In this document: one piece after another, positions 1-7,106 of the stretch | How the letters are laid out: the number at the start of each line of letters is the position of its first letter | How positions within the stretch are numbered: the stretch's first letter is position 1 | NCBI RefSeq assembly: GCF_003312425.1 | Contig: NZ_QNUX01000011.1 | Span: 1 to 64,000, forward strand | Source: Flavobacterium psychrolimnae | GTDB lineage: Bacteria; Bacteroidota; Bacteroidia; Flavobacteriales; Flavobacteriaceae | DNA length: 64,000 nt | Direction of reading: 5' to 3' | Translations under genes and position numbers: made by a program | The notes under the pieces: model-generated | What the model was told of the DNA's origin: nothing | The model's input: the letters and a program-made list of their open reading frames with translations, nothing else | Database searches by the model: none

Positions 1-56
1 ACTTCTTCTACACAGCGAAGTTTAAATTCATAATTGTATTTGACTTTTCTTTCCAT
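1..56 (-). CDS. IS3-family transposase OrfA, N-terminal fragment
   Basis: The ATG at 54-56 opens a frame that runs off the window edge and reads MERKVKYNYEFKLRCVEEV. This is the usual beginning of the helix-turn-helix OrfA protein of IS3-family elements (basic start, then an FKL..V core). OrfA binds the inverted repeats and is normally joined to the DDE-domain OrfB by frameshifting. Only 18 complete codons are visible. The position just inside the terminal repeat at 81-99 supports the call. Confidence 0.75.
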   Translation of the reverse strand, partial: MERKVKYNYEFKLRCVEE

Positions 57-99
57 AAAAATACCCCCAAATAGTGTCTAACTTTTTGGGGGCAGTTCA
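1..99 (-). mobile_element. IS3-family insertion sequence, left end (partial)
   Basis: Read on the minus strand from base 99 inward, the sequence starts TGAACTGCCCCCAAAAAGT and continues TTAGACAC. This TG-starting, G/C-run terminal inverted repeat is the form seen at the ends of many IS3-family elements in Bacteroidota. A transposase start codon follows 43 bases in. The rest of the element lies outside the window, so its other end, its target duplication and its completeness cannot be judged. Family assignment is from memory of typical ends plus the transposase N-terminus. Confidence 0.8.
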
Positions 100-117
100 T
101 AAAACGTTTCCCTTTTT

Positions 118-789
118 TTATTTCCCGTTAAAGCCGGTCATGGTATTTTCCAGTCCTGCTGTTCCAAAAGATTTTATAATCTCAGATCCTACTTCCAGTC
201 GTTCTGGAAGTGCTGTTTTTTCGGCATCATCCCAATCACCAAGGACATAATCAACTTGTTTTCCTTTTTTGAATTCATCGCTGATCCCAAAACGGAATCG
301 GGCGTAGTTTTGTGTATTCAGTACCAGATTGATGTTTTTAAGTCCGTTGTGTCCGCCGTCACTTCCTTTTTGTCTAATGCGAATGGTTCCAAACGGCAGA
401 TTCAAATCATCTGTAATAACCAGAATGTTTTCAAGCGGAATATTTTCCTTATCCATCCAGTATTGAACTGCTTTTCCGCTCAAATTCATATAAGTGTTGG
501 GTTTCAAAAGCAGAAAAGTTCTTCCTTTGAATTTGTATTGGGCCAGTGCGCCCAGTTTTACGGTTTCGAAAGAAACGCCTTCTTTGCGAGCTAGGAAATC
601 CACAATTTTAAAACCAATGTTGTGTCTTGTGTTTACGTATTCGGCGCCAATGTTGCCGAGTCCTACTATTAAAAATTTATTACTCACGCTTTCTATATTG
701 TTTTTTTGGTGTTCGTGAACTTCTGGTTTTATACAATCTGTATTGTTCTCTTTTTTTGATGAGAATAAATTTGAAATCCATTTTATCAT
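118..789 (-). CDS. pth: peptidyl-tRNA hydrolase
   Basis: The enzyme releases peptides from tRNA after premature drop-off in translation, so that the tRNA can be recycled in the cytosol. The 223-residue protein has the Pth core from about residue 38: LIVGLGNIGAEY, then TRHNIGF with the catalytic His at 56, NTYMNLSG for peptide binding, and ITDDLNLPFG with the catalytic Asp partner. About 37 lysine- and asparagine-rich residues precede the core. They are absent from E. coli Pth and look like a non-conserved extension. The ATG at 787-789 is the only good start upstream of the core. The gene follows rplY on the same strand but lies beyond a terminator, so it may have its own promoter. An IS end lies 18 bases past its stop. 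Confidence 0.95.
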   Translation of the reverse strand: MIKWISNLFSSKKENNTDCIKPEVHEHQKNNIESVSNKFLIVGLGNIGAEYVNTRHNIGFKIVDFLARKEGVSFETVKLGALAQYKFKGRTFLLLKPNTYMNLSGKAVQYWMDKENIPLENILVITDDLNLPFGTIRIRQKGSDGGHNGLKNINLVLNTQNYARFRFGISDEFKKGKQVDYVLGDWDDAEKTALPERLEVGSEIIKSFGTAGLENTMTGFNGK

Positions 790-793
790 ACTG

Positions 794-801
794 CAAAAAT
801 A
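794..801 (-). promoter_or_regulatory. possible pth promoter, -7 box
   Basis: TATTTTTG on the minus strand fits the Bacteroidota TAnnTTTG box. It ends only four bases before the pth ATG, which would give a leaderless or almost leaderless message. No clear -33 TTG is seen, so support is modest. Confidence 0.4.
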
Positions 802-867
802 GACTTAATTAGAATATTGGACTATTAGATTTTATGAAAATCGTTATTGAGAGTAAAATAGTTCTGA

Positions 868-930
868 ATAGCCCTGATGGAAGTGGCATCCCACGCTTTT
901 TGGCGTGGATACAACGGACAGCAGGAGCAG
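868..930 (+). ncRNA. Flavo-1-like structured RNA motif, copy 1
   Basis: The block starts AGCCCTGAT and ends GCAGGAGC. CCTG (873-876) can pair with CAGG (922-925). An inner hairpin pairs CACGC (892-896) with GCGTG (903-907) and ATC (888-890) with GAT (908-910), leaving C891 bulged. A second block at 25966-26045 keeps the same outer pairs, the same bulged C and the same spacing logic, but has a quite different inner stem, which points to a conserved RNA fold. The layout resembles the Flavo-1 motif known from Flavobacteria; this is from memory and unverified. Here it lies antisense to the flanking genes, between rplY and pth. Confidence 0.5.
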
Positions 931-1022
931 CGTTGTTGTGTAAAGGAGTAGTGGTGCTCCTAATAATTTAAAATAGAATAATGAGATTGCTTCGTTCCTT
1001 GTAGTAGCAAAAAGTAATGCGC

Positions 1023-1056
1023 AAAAAAAAAGCACCAGTTTTACAACTGATGCTTT
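1023..1056 (-). terminator. terminator of the prs-rplY transcript
   Basis: On the minus strand AAAGCATCAGTT, loop GTAA and AACTGGTGCTTT form a 12-pair stem with one G-T wobble, followed by a run of T. It starts about 20 bases after the rplY stop and ends that transcript before pth. Confidence 0.85.
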
Positions 1057-1076
1057 CTTGAATGATTGAAAAAATA

Positions 1077-1688
1077 TTATTTTTTCTTTCCTTTTGCAGG
1101 TGCTTTTGCTGCTTTTGCTGCTTCTTGAGCTGCTTTCATAGCCGCACGAGAGATTCTTACTTGAGCAACAACAGTGTTGTCTGGGTGGATCAATTTGTAG
1201 TTGTCGTTAACTAATTTAGTAACGTACAATTTGTTACCCATTTCAAGTGGAGTAATGTCAGCTTCAATAAAATCAGGAAGATTTTTTGGTAAAGCTTTTA
1301 CTTTAAGTTTACGAGTGTTCAAACGTAAAACACCACCAGCAAGAACACCTTTAGATGTTCCAACTACTTTTACAGGAACTTCCATAGTGATTTCTTTGTC
1401 ATCAAATAATTGAAAGAAGTCAATGTGTAAAATCTTGTCAGATACCGGGTGAACCTGGATATCTTGTAAAATAGCGTTAAATGATTTTCCTTTTCCAAGA
1501 TCGATCTCAACTGTGTGAGCGTTTGGAGTGTAAACCAAGTTTTTGAAAGCCATAACTTCTGCTGAGAAATGAACTGCCTGATTTCCTCCGTATAATACGC
1601 AAGGAACCAATCCAGCATTACGTAGGGCTTTAGTCGCAACTTTACCCACGCTTTCTCTTTCTGATCCTTTAATTGTAATCGATTTCAT
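1077..1688 (-). CDS. rplY: 50S ribosomal protein L25 / general stress protein Ctc
   Basis: L25 binds 5S rRNA in the large ribosomal subunit. The 203-residue protein is the long Ctc (TL5) form: an N-terminal 5S-binding domain of about 95 residues ([16 protein letters not shown]..., LVPCVLYGG) followed by a beta-rich C-terminal domain, and an Ala/Lys-rich tail ([18 protein letters not shown]) that is common in Flavobacteria. It lies 43 bases after prs on the same strand. That order, prs then ctc then pth, is conserved widely in bacteria, so the three genes support one another's identity. Confidence 0.95.
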   Translation of the reverse strand: MKSITIKGSERESVGKVATKALRNAGLVPCVLYGGNQAVHFSAEVMAFKNLVYTPNAHTVEIDLGKGKSFNAILQDIQVHPVSDKILHIDFFQLFDDKEITMEVPVKVVGTSKGVLAGGVLRLNTRKLKVKALPKNLPDFIEADITPLEMGNKLYVTKLVNDNYKLIHPDNTVVAQVRISRAAMKAAQEAAKAAKAPAKGKKK

Positions 1689-1731
1689 TGTAAAAAAAAT
1701 ATAGTTATTAAATAATATTACTTGTTTGGGG

Positions 1732-2673
1732 TTACATTATGAACTTTCCACTAATGGAATTGTTATGATGTACCATGTGCATAACTTCAGCAAAAAGTGG
1801 CGCACAACTCAACACTCTTATTTTGTTTGATTCTTTCTTTAATGGAATAGAATCGGTAACAATTAATTCTAATAATTTAGAATTCTCTATTTTTTCGTAT
1901 GCCTCACCGGATAAAATGGCGTGAGTACAAATCGCTCTTACGCTCAATGCTCCTTTTTCCATCATTAAATCAGCGGCTTTCGCCAAAGTGCCTCCGGTAT
2001 CAATCATGTCATCTACTAAGATTACATTTTTACCTTTTACTTCACCAATCAATTCCATGGTGTCGATAATGTTGGCCTCTTTTCTTTGTTTGTAACATAT
2101 AACTACGTCAGATTCTAAAAATTTAGAATAAGCATAAGCTCTTTTAGAACCACCCATGTCCGGAGAAGCAATTGTTAAATTGTCTAATCCTAAACTTTTC
2201 ACGTAAGGCAAAAAGATTGTTGATGCAAAAAGGTGATCTACTGGTTTTTCAAAGAATCCTTGAATTTGATCTGCGTGCAAATCCATAGTCATTACTCTTG
2301 TTGCACCAGCACTTTCTAATAATTTAGCCACTAATTTAGCTCCTATCGGAACTCTTGGCTTATCTTTTCTGTCTTGTCTTGCCCAACCAAAATAAGGAAT
2401 TACTGCGGTGATGTGTCTTGCCGAAGCACGCTTTGCAGCATCAATCATCAATAATAATTCCATTAGATTATCTGCCGTTGGAAAAGTCGAACAAACGATA
2501 AAAACACGTAATCCTCTGATAGATTCTTCATAAGAAGGTTGAAATTCACCGTCGCTGTATTTTGACATGGTGATTTTCCCCAATGGGATTCCGTATTGCT
2601 CTGCTATTTTCTCAGCAAGATATACACTTTGTGAACAAGCAAAAATTTTAGCTTCTGGTTCTAGGTGTGACAT
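1732..2673 (-). CDS. prs: ribose-phosphate pyrophosphokinase
   Basis: The enzyme makes PRPP from ribose-5-phosphate and ATP, feeding purine, pyrimidine, NAD, histidine and tryptophan synthesis. Its length of 313 residues is standard for class I enzymes. Visible motifs are [15 protein letters not shown] near the N-terminus, [15 protein letters not shown] in the flexible loop, [12 protein letters not shown] for ATP and metal, and [13 protein letters not shown], the PRPP-binding loop near residue 220. Transcription probably continues into rplY and stops at 1023-1056. The leader to the candidate promoter box at 2794-2801 is about 115 bases. I see no riboswitch structure in it. Confidence 0.97.
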   Translation of the reverse strand: MSHLEPEAKIFACSQSVYLAEKIAEQYGIPLGKITMSKYSDGEFQPSYEESIRGLRVFIVCSTFPTADNLMELLLMIDAAKRASARHITAVIPYFGWARQDRKDKPRVPIGAKLVAKLLESAGATRVMTMDLHADQIQGFFEKPVDHLFASTIFLPYVKSLGLDNLTIASPDMGGSKRAYAYSKFLESDVVICYKQRKEANIIDTMELIGEVKGKNVILVDDMIDTGGTLAKAADLMMEKGALSVRAICTHAILSGEAYEKIENSKLLELIVTDSIPLKKESNKIRVLSCAPLFAEVMHMVHHNNSISGKFIM

Positions 2674-2793
2674 TTAATTTGTTGTTTTTATTCCGATGCG
2701 CTCCATACAGTTTGGCTTTGTCTTTTATTTAAAGCCTTATGCGTGTATTTGCCTCGGGTGTAGTTAGTTGTGTGTTGTGTTTTTAACGAGGTG

Positions 2794-2801
2794 CAAATTT
2801 A
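2794..2801 (-). promoter_or_regulatory. possible prs promoter, -7 box
   Basis: TAAATTTG on the minus strand matches TAnnTTTG, about 120 bases before the prs ATG. No well-placed TTG is seen upstream of it, so the assignment is tentative. Confidence 0.4.
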
Positions 2802-2845
2802 TAAAATTTATTCAACTCTGAAAGGAAAAAATTAAGTATTTTTAG

Positions 2846-2875
2846 TTGAACATTTAATATTATTTTTTACATTTG
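2846..2875 (+). promoter_or_regulatory. promoter of tRNA-Leu
   Basis: TTG at 2846-2848 and TACATTTG at 2868-2875 are separated by 19 bases, which fits the Bacteroidota sigma-A promoter. The tRNA begins 88 bases after the box, so a 5' leader would have to be removed by RNase P. Confidence 0.6.
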
Positions 2876-2963
2876 CACCGTGTTAAAGGAATTGATGGTT
2901 GATTTAAACACAATCACATCTTTTATTGCGTTGAGATAACTGTCGTTATTTCATGTCTGCTAA

Positions 2964-3043
2964 GCCCGGATGGCGGAATTGGTAGACGCGCTGGTCTCAA
3001 ACACCTGTGGGAAACCGTGCCGGTTCGACTCCGGCTCCGGGTA
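2964..3043 (+). tRNA. tRNA-Leu, anticodon CAA
   Basis: The acceptor strands GCCCGGA and TCCGGGT pair with a G-T wobble at the first position, and A3043 is the discriminator. The D-loop contains the type II tRNA-Leu pattern ATTGGTAGACGC. The anticodon loop CTCAAAC gives CAA, which reads UUG codons. A long variable arm and the T stem-loop GCCGG-TTCGACT-CCGGC follow. CCA is not encoded. One T-T mismatch is present in the anticodon stem. Confidence 0.95.
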
Positions 3044-3047
3044 CAAA

Positions 3048-3074
3048 AACCGCTTCGAAAGAAGCGGTTTTTTT
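3048..3074 (+). terminator. terminator of tRNA-Leu
   Basis: AACCGCTTC, a GAAA tetraloop and GAAGCGGTT form a perfect nine-pair stem followed by a run of T, directly after the tRNA. Confidence 0.9.
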
Positions 3075-3123
3075 GGTTCTAGGGGTTTCTATTTTCTCTT
3101 TGCTTAACCGTTAACCGCTTATT

Positions 3124-3678
3124 TTATAAATCCCCCTTTTTATAAATAATTTCTTTTATGTCTTTTTTGGTAAATCCGTAAATTCTGAGTAGATTAAAGG
3201 TCTTAAGTATGTTTGAATTCAATGTTTTTTTTGCATAATAGACTTCAAAATTTAATTTATTGAATTCAATTTCTTCATAGGTATAACCTTCTTTTTCAAG
3301 TTTCAATAAATGCCAGTCTGTGTAGTTTAGTGGCATTTTAATACTTCTTAATATACTATCTGTTTCAAAGAATGTTGTTTGTATGTTTACAAATAGTCCC
3401 TTTATTTCAAGTGTGCCTTCAGTAATTTTACATTGGATTTTAATGTCATTTTGAGTTTTGATAATATTTAAAAAATAAGACAAGTTGATAGTAGCCTTGG
3501 CTGTACTTTTAGTTTCGCATTCTAAAATATGTTTAGCACCAGGAATCACTAATGTTAATTTACCATCTGTTATGGTCAATTCTAAAACTGATGATTTATT
3601 CCACGGGGATAATTTATATAGTTCTCTTAGATTTTTCACTAGAACTGATTTCCTAATTATGAAGCTTGATAAATTCAT
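3124..3678 (-). CDS. protein of unknown function (184 aa)
   Basis: I do not recognise this protein. It has no signal peptide or membrane segment, so it is probably cytosolic. Residues 30-110 alternate short hydrophobic beta strands (VLELTITDGKLTLVIPG, KIQCKITEGTLEIKG). The C-terminal third is lysine-rich and helical, including YTYEEIEFNKL and YGFTKKDIKEIIYKKG. The strand pattern loosely recalls one repeat of a DNA sliding clamp, but this is only an impression. It is the last gene of a four-gene minus-strand run, 81 bases after a lipoprotein gene. Its coding is more AT-rich than the flanking housekeeping genes, as in the rest of this small cluster. Confidence 0.75.
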   Translation of the reverse strand: MNLSSFIIRKSVLVKNLRELYKLSPWNKSSVLELTITDGKLTLVIPGAKHILECETKSTAKATINLSYFLNIIKTQNDIKIQCKITEGTLEIKGLFVNIQTTFFETDSILRSIKMPLNYTDWHLLKLEKEGYTYEEIEFNKLNFEVYYAKKTLNSNILKTFNLLRIYGFTKKDIKEIIYKKGDL

Positions 3679-3759
3679 TTTAGCGAACTTTTTTTAATTG
3701 TTTAATCAATGTTTTAGACTTCATTACTCTACTTTTCTTTCAGTTGTTCATGTTTTTTT

Positions 3760-4182
3760 TTAATATGGATTGCTTTCACTATCTGCATTTGATGTCTGTT
3801 GTTGGTAATTACTTTCATTTTCTATAAATTCGTTAGTAATGTCATCTTTTGTCAGCATCTCATATTTATAGCTAAAAATGATACTGGCAACTTTATTGTT
3901 AGATATTTTATATTTTTGTGAAATTTTATTTATTATGTCTTTATAAGGTATTGAATCGTTTTCTGTGTTTAATAAATAATCCCTCATTACAAGAATTATA
4001 GAATCTTTAGAAGTGTTTTTTAGAATTGATAAAAGTGTGATTTTTTCTTCTTCACTTTCTAATTCTAAATCGGCTAAAAAATACTTGTCTATTTGTTGCT
4101 CTTTTTTAGATACTTCCTTTTTTTGTTCTGTTTTGCTGCAACTAACAAAAATTAATAATATTAATGCTAAAATGTTTTTCAT
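3760..4182 (-). CDS. small lipoprotein of unknown function (140 aa)
   Basis: The N-terminus MKNILALILLIFVSCSKTEQ is a lipoprotein signal with Cys at 15, so the mature protein is probably anchored in the envelope. The rest is highly charged: a Lys/Glu stretch after the Cys, then predicted helices (EKITLLSILKNTSKDSIILVMRDYLL), and a Gln/Asn/Ser-rich end. No family is recognised. The start lies one base after the stop of the 72-residue gene upstream, which indicates co-transcription and perhaps coupled translation. Confidence 0.8.
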   Translation of the reverse strand: MKNILALILLIFVSCSKTEQKKEVSKKEQQIDKYFLADLELESEEEKITLLSILKNTSKDSIILVMRDYLLNTENDSIPYKDIINKISQKYKISNNKVASIIFSYKYEMLTKDDITNEFIENESNYQQQTSNADSESNPY

Positions 4183-4183
4183 G

Positions 4184-4402
4184 TTATTTATTTGATTTGC
4201 CTAATTCAAAATTCTTTATTTCTATTTTTGTTTCATTAATCACTCGATAAACAGTACCGGTTCGTGTGTCAATTACATTCCGTGTGAATTCAGTCTCATT
4301 AGAAATATATCTACCGTTTTTAGAGTATTCATACAAACATAAAAGAGATCCAATTACAAATAATCCCAATAAACTAATTTTATATTTTTCGTATTTTGTC
4401 AT
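4184..4402 (-). CDS. small membrane protein of unknown function (72 aa)
   Basis: One membrane segment, residues about 8-24 (ISLLGLFVIGSLLCLYEY), follows a short basic N-terminus. The remainder (about 45 residues, with NVIDTRTGTVYRV) is polar and would probably lie outside the inner membrane. It sits between two lipoprotein genes with gaps of nine and one bases, which makes a chance reading frame unlikely. No family is recognised. Confidence 0.7.
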   Translation of the reverse strand: MTKYEKYKISLLGLFVIGSLLCLYEYSKNGRYISNETEFTRNVIDTRTGTVYRVINETKIEIKNFELGKSNK

Positions 4403-4411
4403 AATTTTTAT

Positions 4412-4858
4412 TTAATTATCAATTTGTATTTCATAGGATTTTCCGTCTTCTCCATCGACATTTGCATTTCCATCTTCATCAATATCAGCAGCTGAAATAT
4501 GATCCTCATCTAAATAGCCGTCATTGGGAAAGTTTATTTGGACTACTTGGCAATCTTCAACATCTACATCTAAAGTATAAGTAGCTGAATATCCCGTTTC
4601 AGAATTGTTGTACCCTACAGTTGCTGAGTAAGTTCCGTCATCTAAATTGCAACCTGATGATGATGTGTTTGTTTTAATAGCTGTTTCATTATCAATATTT
4701 TCTATAGAAACAGTTTCGTTTTCACCATATTCATTATTTGTAGTAATCAAAGAATTTGGAGTTTCATTGTTTTCACTTTCACTTTCACTTTTTGTTTTTG
4801 ATGAACAAGAAAATATAAGTAAACTTAAAATCAATAAAAGTGATAATTGTAGTTTCAT
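4412..4858 (-). CDS. acidic lipoprotein of unknown function (148 aa)
   Basis: MKLQLSLLLILSLLIFSCSS is a lipoprotein signal with Cys at 18. It is followed by a low-complexity SESESEN linker and about 40 Asn/Glu/Thr-rich residues. A compact beta-rich domain begins near residue 75 (CNLDDGTYSATVGYNN) and is very acidic. DEDHISAADIDEDGNANVDGED looks like a possible calcium-binding loop region, though it is not a clean EF-hand or dockerin. This is the first gene of the cluster. A possible promoter box is at 4885-4892. Confidence 0.8.
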   Translation of the reverse strand: MKLQLSLLLILSLLIFSCSSKTKSESESENNETPNSLITTNNEYGENETVSIENIDNETAIKTNTSSSGCNLDDGTYSATVGYNNSETGYSATYTLDVDVEDCQVVQINFPNDGYLDEDHISAADIDEDGNANVDGEDGKSYEIQIDN

Positions 4859-4884
4859 AATGCTGTTTTTTAAATTATTAAAAC

Positions 4885-4892
4885 CAAATGTA
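4885..4892 (-). promoter_or_regulatory. possible promoter of the 4858-3124 gene cluster
   Basis: TACATTTG on the minus strand lies 26 bases before the first ATG of the cluster and fits the Bacteroidota -7 box. No convincing -33 TTG is present. Confidence 0.5.
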
Positions 4893-4951
4893 GGTTAATA
4901 CAAATCATTCCCTTTGAGGTTTTCCGTAAAGTGGTTTTTTATAATCTTAAA

Positions 4952-5950
4952 TCACAACGAATTCCTGATAATCAAAGCACATTTATTCTCAATTTGTTCT
5001 TTTTTGCCTTTTAAAATCATCTCTGCCAGTAACTTTCCCATGACTTCAAAATTGGTTGATATCGTTGTGATGCCGTTTTCTACTACTTTTTTCAGCGGCG
5101 TTTCGTTATATGAAATGATGCCGTAATCACTGCCCAGTTGCAGTTTCTGAATTTTTGCTTTTTCTATAACGCTTACTAAATCCCTGTCACTCGGAATGAT
5201 ATACACTTCGCCTTTTTGTATTTCCCGATTCTTGAATTCAGTGATGATTTCATAATCGAATGCAAAGTCTCTGCAGAAATTCTCAAAACCTATTTTCATA
5301 CCCAGCGGCTCTCGGAATCCCGGAAAAATCATAATCAGTTTTTCGTATTTGTTCAACTTAGATTTTCCTTTCAACAAGCCGTCATAAATGTCTTTTACGA
5401 AATTTTGATACACTGCCGGAAACGATTTTAGGTCGGGATTAGTCTGGTCTAATATATATACTTCATTAACTGGTAGGGTTTTTATCACTGCAGCGGCTTC
5501 GGCTAAATTGGTCGGCATAATGATGTATTTGGTGTAATTGCCGTTACTGTCATTGATTAGTTTTTTGAAAACAGGCGTGTTAAAATGATGAAAGAAAATG
5601 TCTACCTGAACATTTGTGCCAATGTTCTCCAGAAACGAATTGTACAAGTCTTCCTTGAAAATATTCAATTCGTCAAAAAGTAAAAATATCCTTTGTTTTA
5701 TGGTGACTTCAACGCTTTTTATATAATATCCTTTACCTGGAATAGCATAAATTATTCCTCTTTTCTTCAATTCTTCATAGGCTTGTAAAACCGTGTCTCG
5801 GGACAAGGAAAATTCGAGACAGACTTTGTTTACCGATGGAAGTTTGTCCCCTTTTTGTAAATTTTCGTCTTCTATTGCCTTCTCTACGGAACTAATTATT
5901 TGTCTGTATTTAGGAACTCCAAGGTTGTTTTGAATCGAAATTATTTTCAT
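4952..5950 (-). CDS. GntR-type regulator with sugar-binding-like domain, likely controls the galactan/galactose locus
   Basis: Residues 1-75 form a GntR winged helix: VPKYRQIISSVEKAIEDE, KGDKLPSVNKVCLEFSLSRDTV and LKKRGIIYAIPGKGYYIKS. The rest, about 255 residues, has the alternating pattern of a periplasmic-binding-protein/LacI effector domain, including YGIISYNETPLKKVVENGITTIS. This GntR-LacI combination is typical of sugar regulators in Bacteroidota. I use the ATG at 5948-5950. A longer frame starts from TTG at 6013 but adds 21 residues unlike the family. The gene is divergent from galM across a 102-base gap with operator-like repeats, so galactose or a derivative is the likely effector (inference). 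The length is 332 residues. Confidence 0.9.
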   Translation of the reverse strand: MKIISIQNNLGVPKYRQIISSVEKAIEDENLQKGDKLPSVNKVCLEFSLSRDTVLQAYEELKKRGIIYAIPGKGYYIKSVEVTIKQRIFLLFDELNIFKEDLYNSFLENIGTNVQVDIFFHHFNTPVFKKLINDSNGNYTKYIIMPTNLAEAAAVIKTLPVNEVYILDQTNPDLKSFPAVYQNFVKDIYDGLLKGKSKLNKYEKLIMIFPGFREPLGMKIGFENFCRDFAFDYEIITEFKNREIQKGEVYIIPSDRDLVSVIEKAKIQKLQLGSDYGIISYNETPLKKVVENGITTISTNFEVMGKLLAEMILKGKKEQIENKCALIIRNSL

Positions 5951-5981
5951 GCAGCAGTGAATTTCTTGGCAATATACAAAA

Positions 5982-6001
5982 ACTGGTAGGTACTGGTATG
6001 T
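5982..6001. promoter_or_regulatory. tandem 10-base repeat, candidate GntR operator
   Basis: ACTGGTAGGT is followed at once by ACTGGTATGT, two copies of ACTGGTA(G/T)GT one helical turn apart, in the gap between the divergent regulator and galM. The copies end 18 bases before the galM -7 box. A bound repressor there could block both directions. No other copy was noticed in the locus. Confidence 0.45.
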
Positions 6002-6019
6002 TAATGATAACAATTATTT

Positions 6020-6027
6020 TACTTTTG
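6020..6027 (+). promoter_or_regulatory. possible galM promoter, -7 box
   Basis: TACTTTTG fits TAnnTTTG and lies 25 bases before the galM ATG. The -33 region falls within or next to the tandem repeats at 5982-6001 and shows no clear TTG, as might be expected of a regulated promoter. Confidence 0.5.
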
Positions 6028-6052
6028 GTTTTTCACATTTCATAATTAAACC

Positions 6053-7105
6053 ATGAAAATAAAACACATATCACATTTTAAAACCAATTCTGTAATGGAA
6101 TCATTTGGTTTGATGCCAGATGGGGAAGAGGTTTCTGTATGCGAACTTTCAAACAAGAATGGCATGCGAATGAAAGTGATGGGTTATGGTGCTACACTTA
6201 CTTCCTTAAAAGTTCCATTAAAAAATGGAGATCTGGTAGATGTAGTTTTAGGTTTTGACACTTTAGAGGCCTACATGCAGTCCTTTAATTTAGAAAGCGC
6301 GCCTTATCTTGGAGCAACTGTAGGACGATTTGCCGGAAGAATAAATGAAGGTGAATTTAAACTGAACGGAAAATTAATTTCCCTCAACAAAAATAACAAT
6401 GGGAATTCGCTGCATGGCGGTACTATTGGCTTTAGCCAGAAAAATTGGAAAATAAAAAAACATACTGAAGGCAAGAATCCTTCCGTGACTTTTACATGTG
6501 TTAGTCCGGATAATGAGGAGCATTTTCCAGGAGAACTGTCGGTTGATTTGACTTATATGCTCTCTGACGATAATGAATTAATTATAGAATACATCGCCAG
6601 CACAACAGAAGATACTATTATAAATTTAACGCACCACAGTTATTTCAATCTTAATGGTCATCAATCCAGCGTTGCGAATCAGGAAATGCGTGTAAATTCT
6701 CAACGAATATTAGAAACCGCAGCTTCGGGAATTCCTACGGGACGGTTTCTAAATGTTGCCAATTGTCCTTTTGATTTCACCTCGGCGAGAACCTGTCCGT
6801 CAAAAATTGACACCACTTTTGTTTTAAATAAGGAAAAAGAATACGCTGCGTCTCTTTACAATAGTGACAAAACTTTGAAAATGTCTGTTTACACGAATCA
6901 GCCCGCGGTTCATATTTATGTAGGAGGAAATTGCTTTAATACAATAAAAGGGAAAGAAAATGCTAATTATCATCCCACCAGCGGTATTTGTTTTGAGACT
7001 CAAAATTTCCCTGATGCGCCTAATCACGAACATTTCCCATCTTCTGTTTTGAGAAAAGGAGAATTATATTATCATAAAACTATTTATAAATTTCAATCTT
7101 TTTAA
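6053..7105 (+). CDS. galM: aldose 1-epimerase (galactose mutarotase)
   Basis: The enzyme interconverts beta- and alpha-D-galactose so that galactokinase receives its alpha substrate. The family hallmarks are present: GATVGRFAGRI near residue 90, SLHGG with His121, NLTHHSYFNL with the catalytic His at about 195, and ICFETQNFPDAPNH with the catalytic base Glu315. The 350-residue length is normal and there is no signal peptide, so it is cytosolic. It is the first gene of a same-strand run. The next gene begins one base after its stop. Confidence 0.95.
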   Translation: MKIKHISHFKTNSVMESFGLMPDGEEVSVCELSNKNGMRMKVMGYGATLTSLKVPLKNGDLVDVVLGFDTLEAYMQSFNLESAPYLGATVGRFAGRINEGEFKLNGKLISLNKNNNGNSLHGGTIGFSQKNWKIKKHTEGKNPSVTFTCVSPDNEEHFPGELSVDLTYMLSDDNELIIEYIASTTEDTIINLTHHSYFNLNGHQSSVANQEMRVNSQRILETAASGIPTGRFLNVANCPFDFTSARTCPSKIDTTFVLNKEKEYAASLYNSDKTLKMSVYTNQPAVHIYVGGNCFNTIKGKENANYHPTSGICFETQNFPDAPNHEHFPSSVLRKGELYYHKTIYKFQSF

Positions 7106-7106
7106 G

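Noticed and set aside
844..1035. A 63-codon minus-strand reading frame between pth and rplY
   Set aside because: It runs across the structured RNA motif and the rplY terminator region, has no family likeness and is probably chance.
5951..6013. A longer start for the GntR-type regulator
   Set aside because: It begins at TTG, adds 21 residues unlike the family and would cover the operator-like repeats. The ATG at 5950 gives the normal N-terminus.
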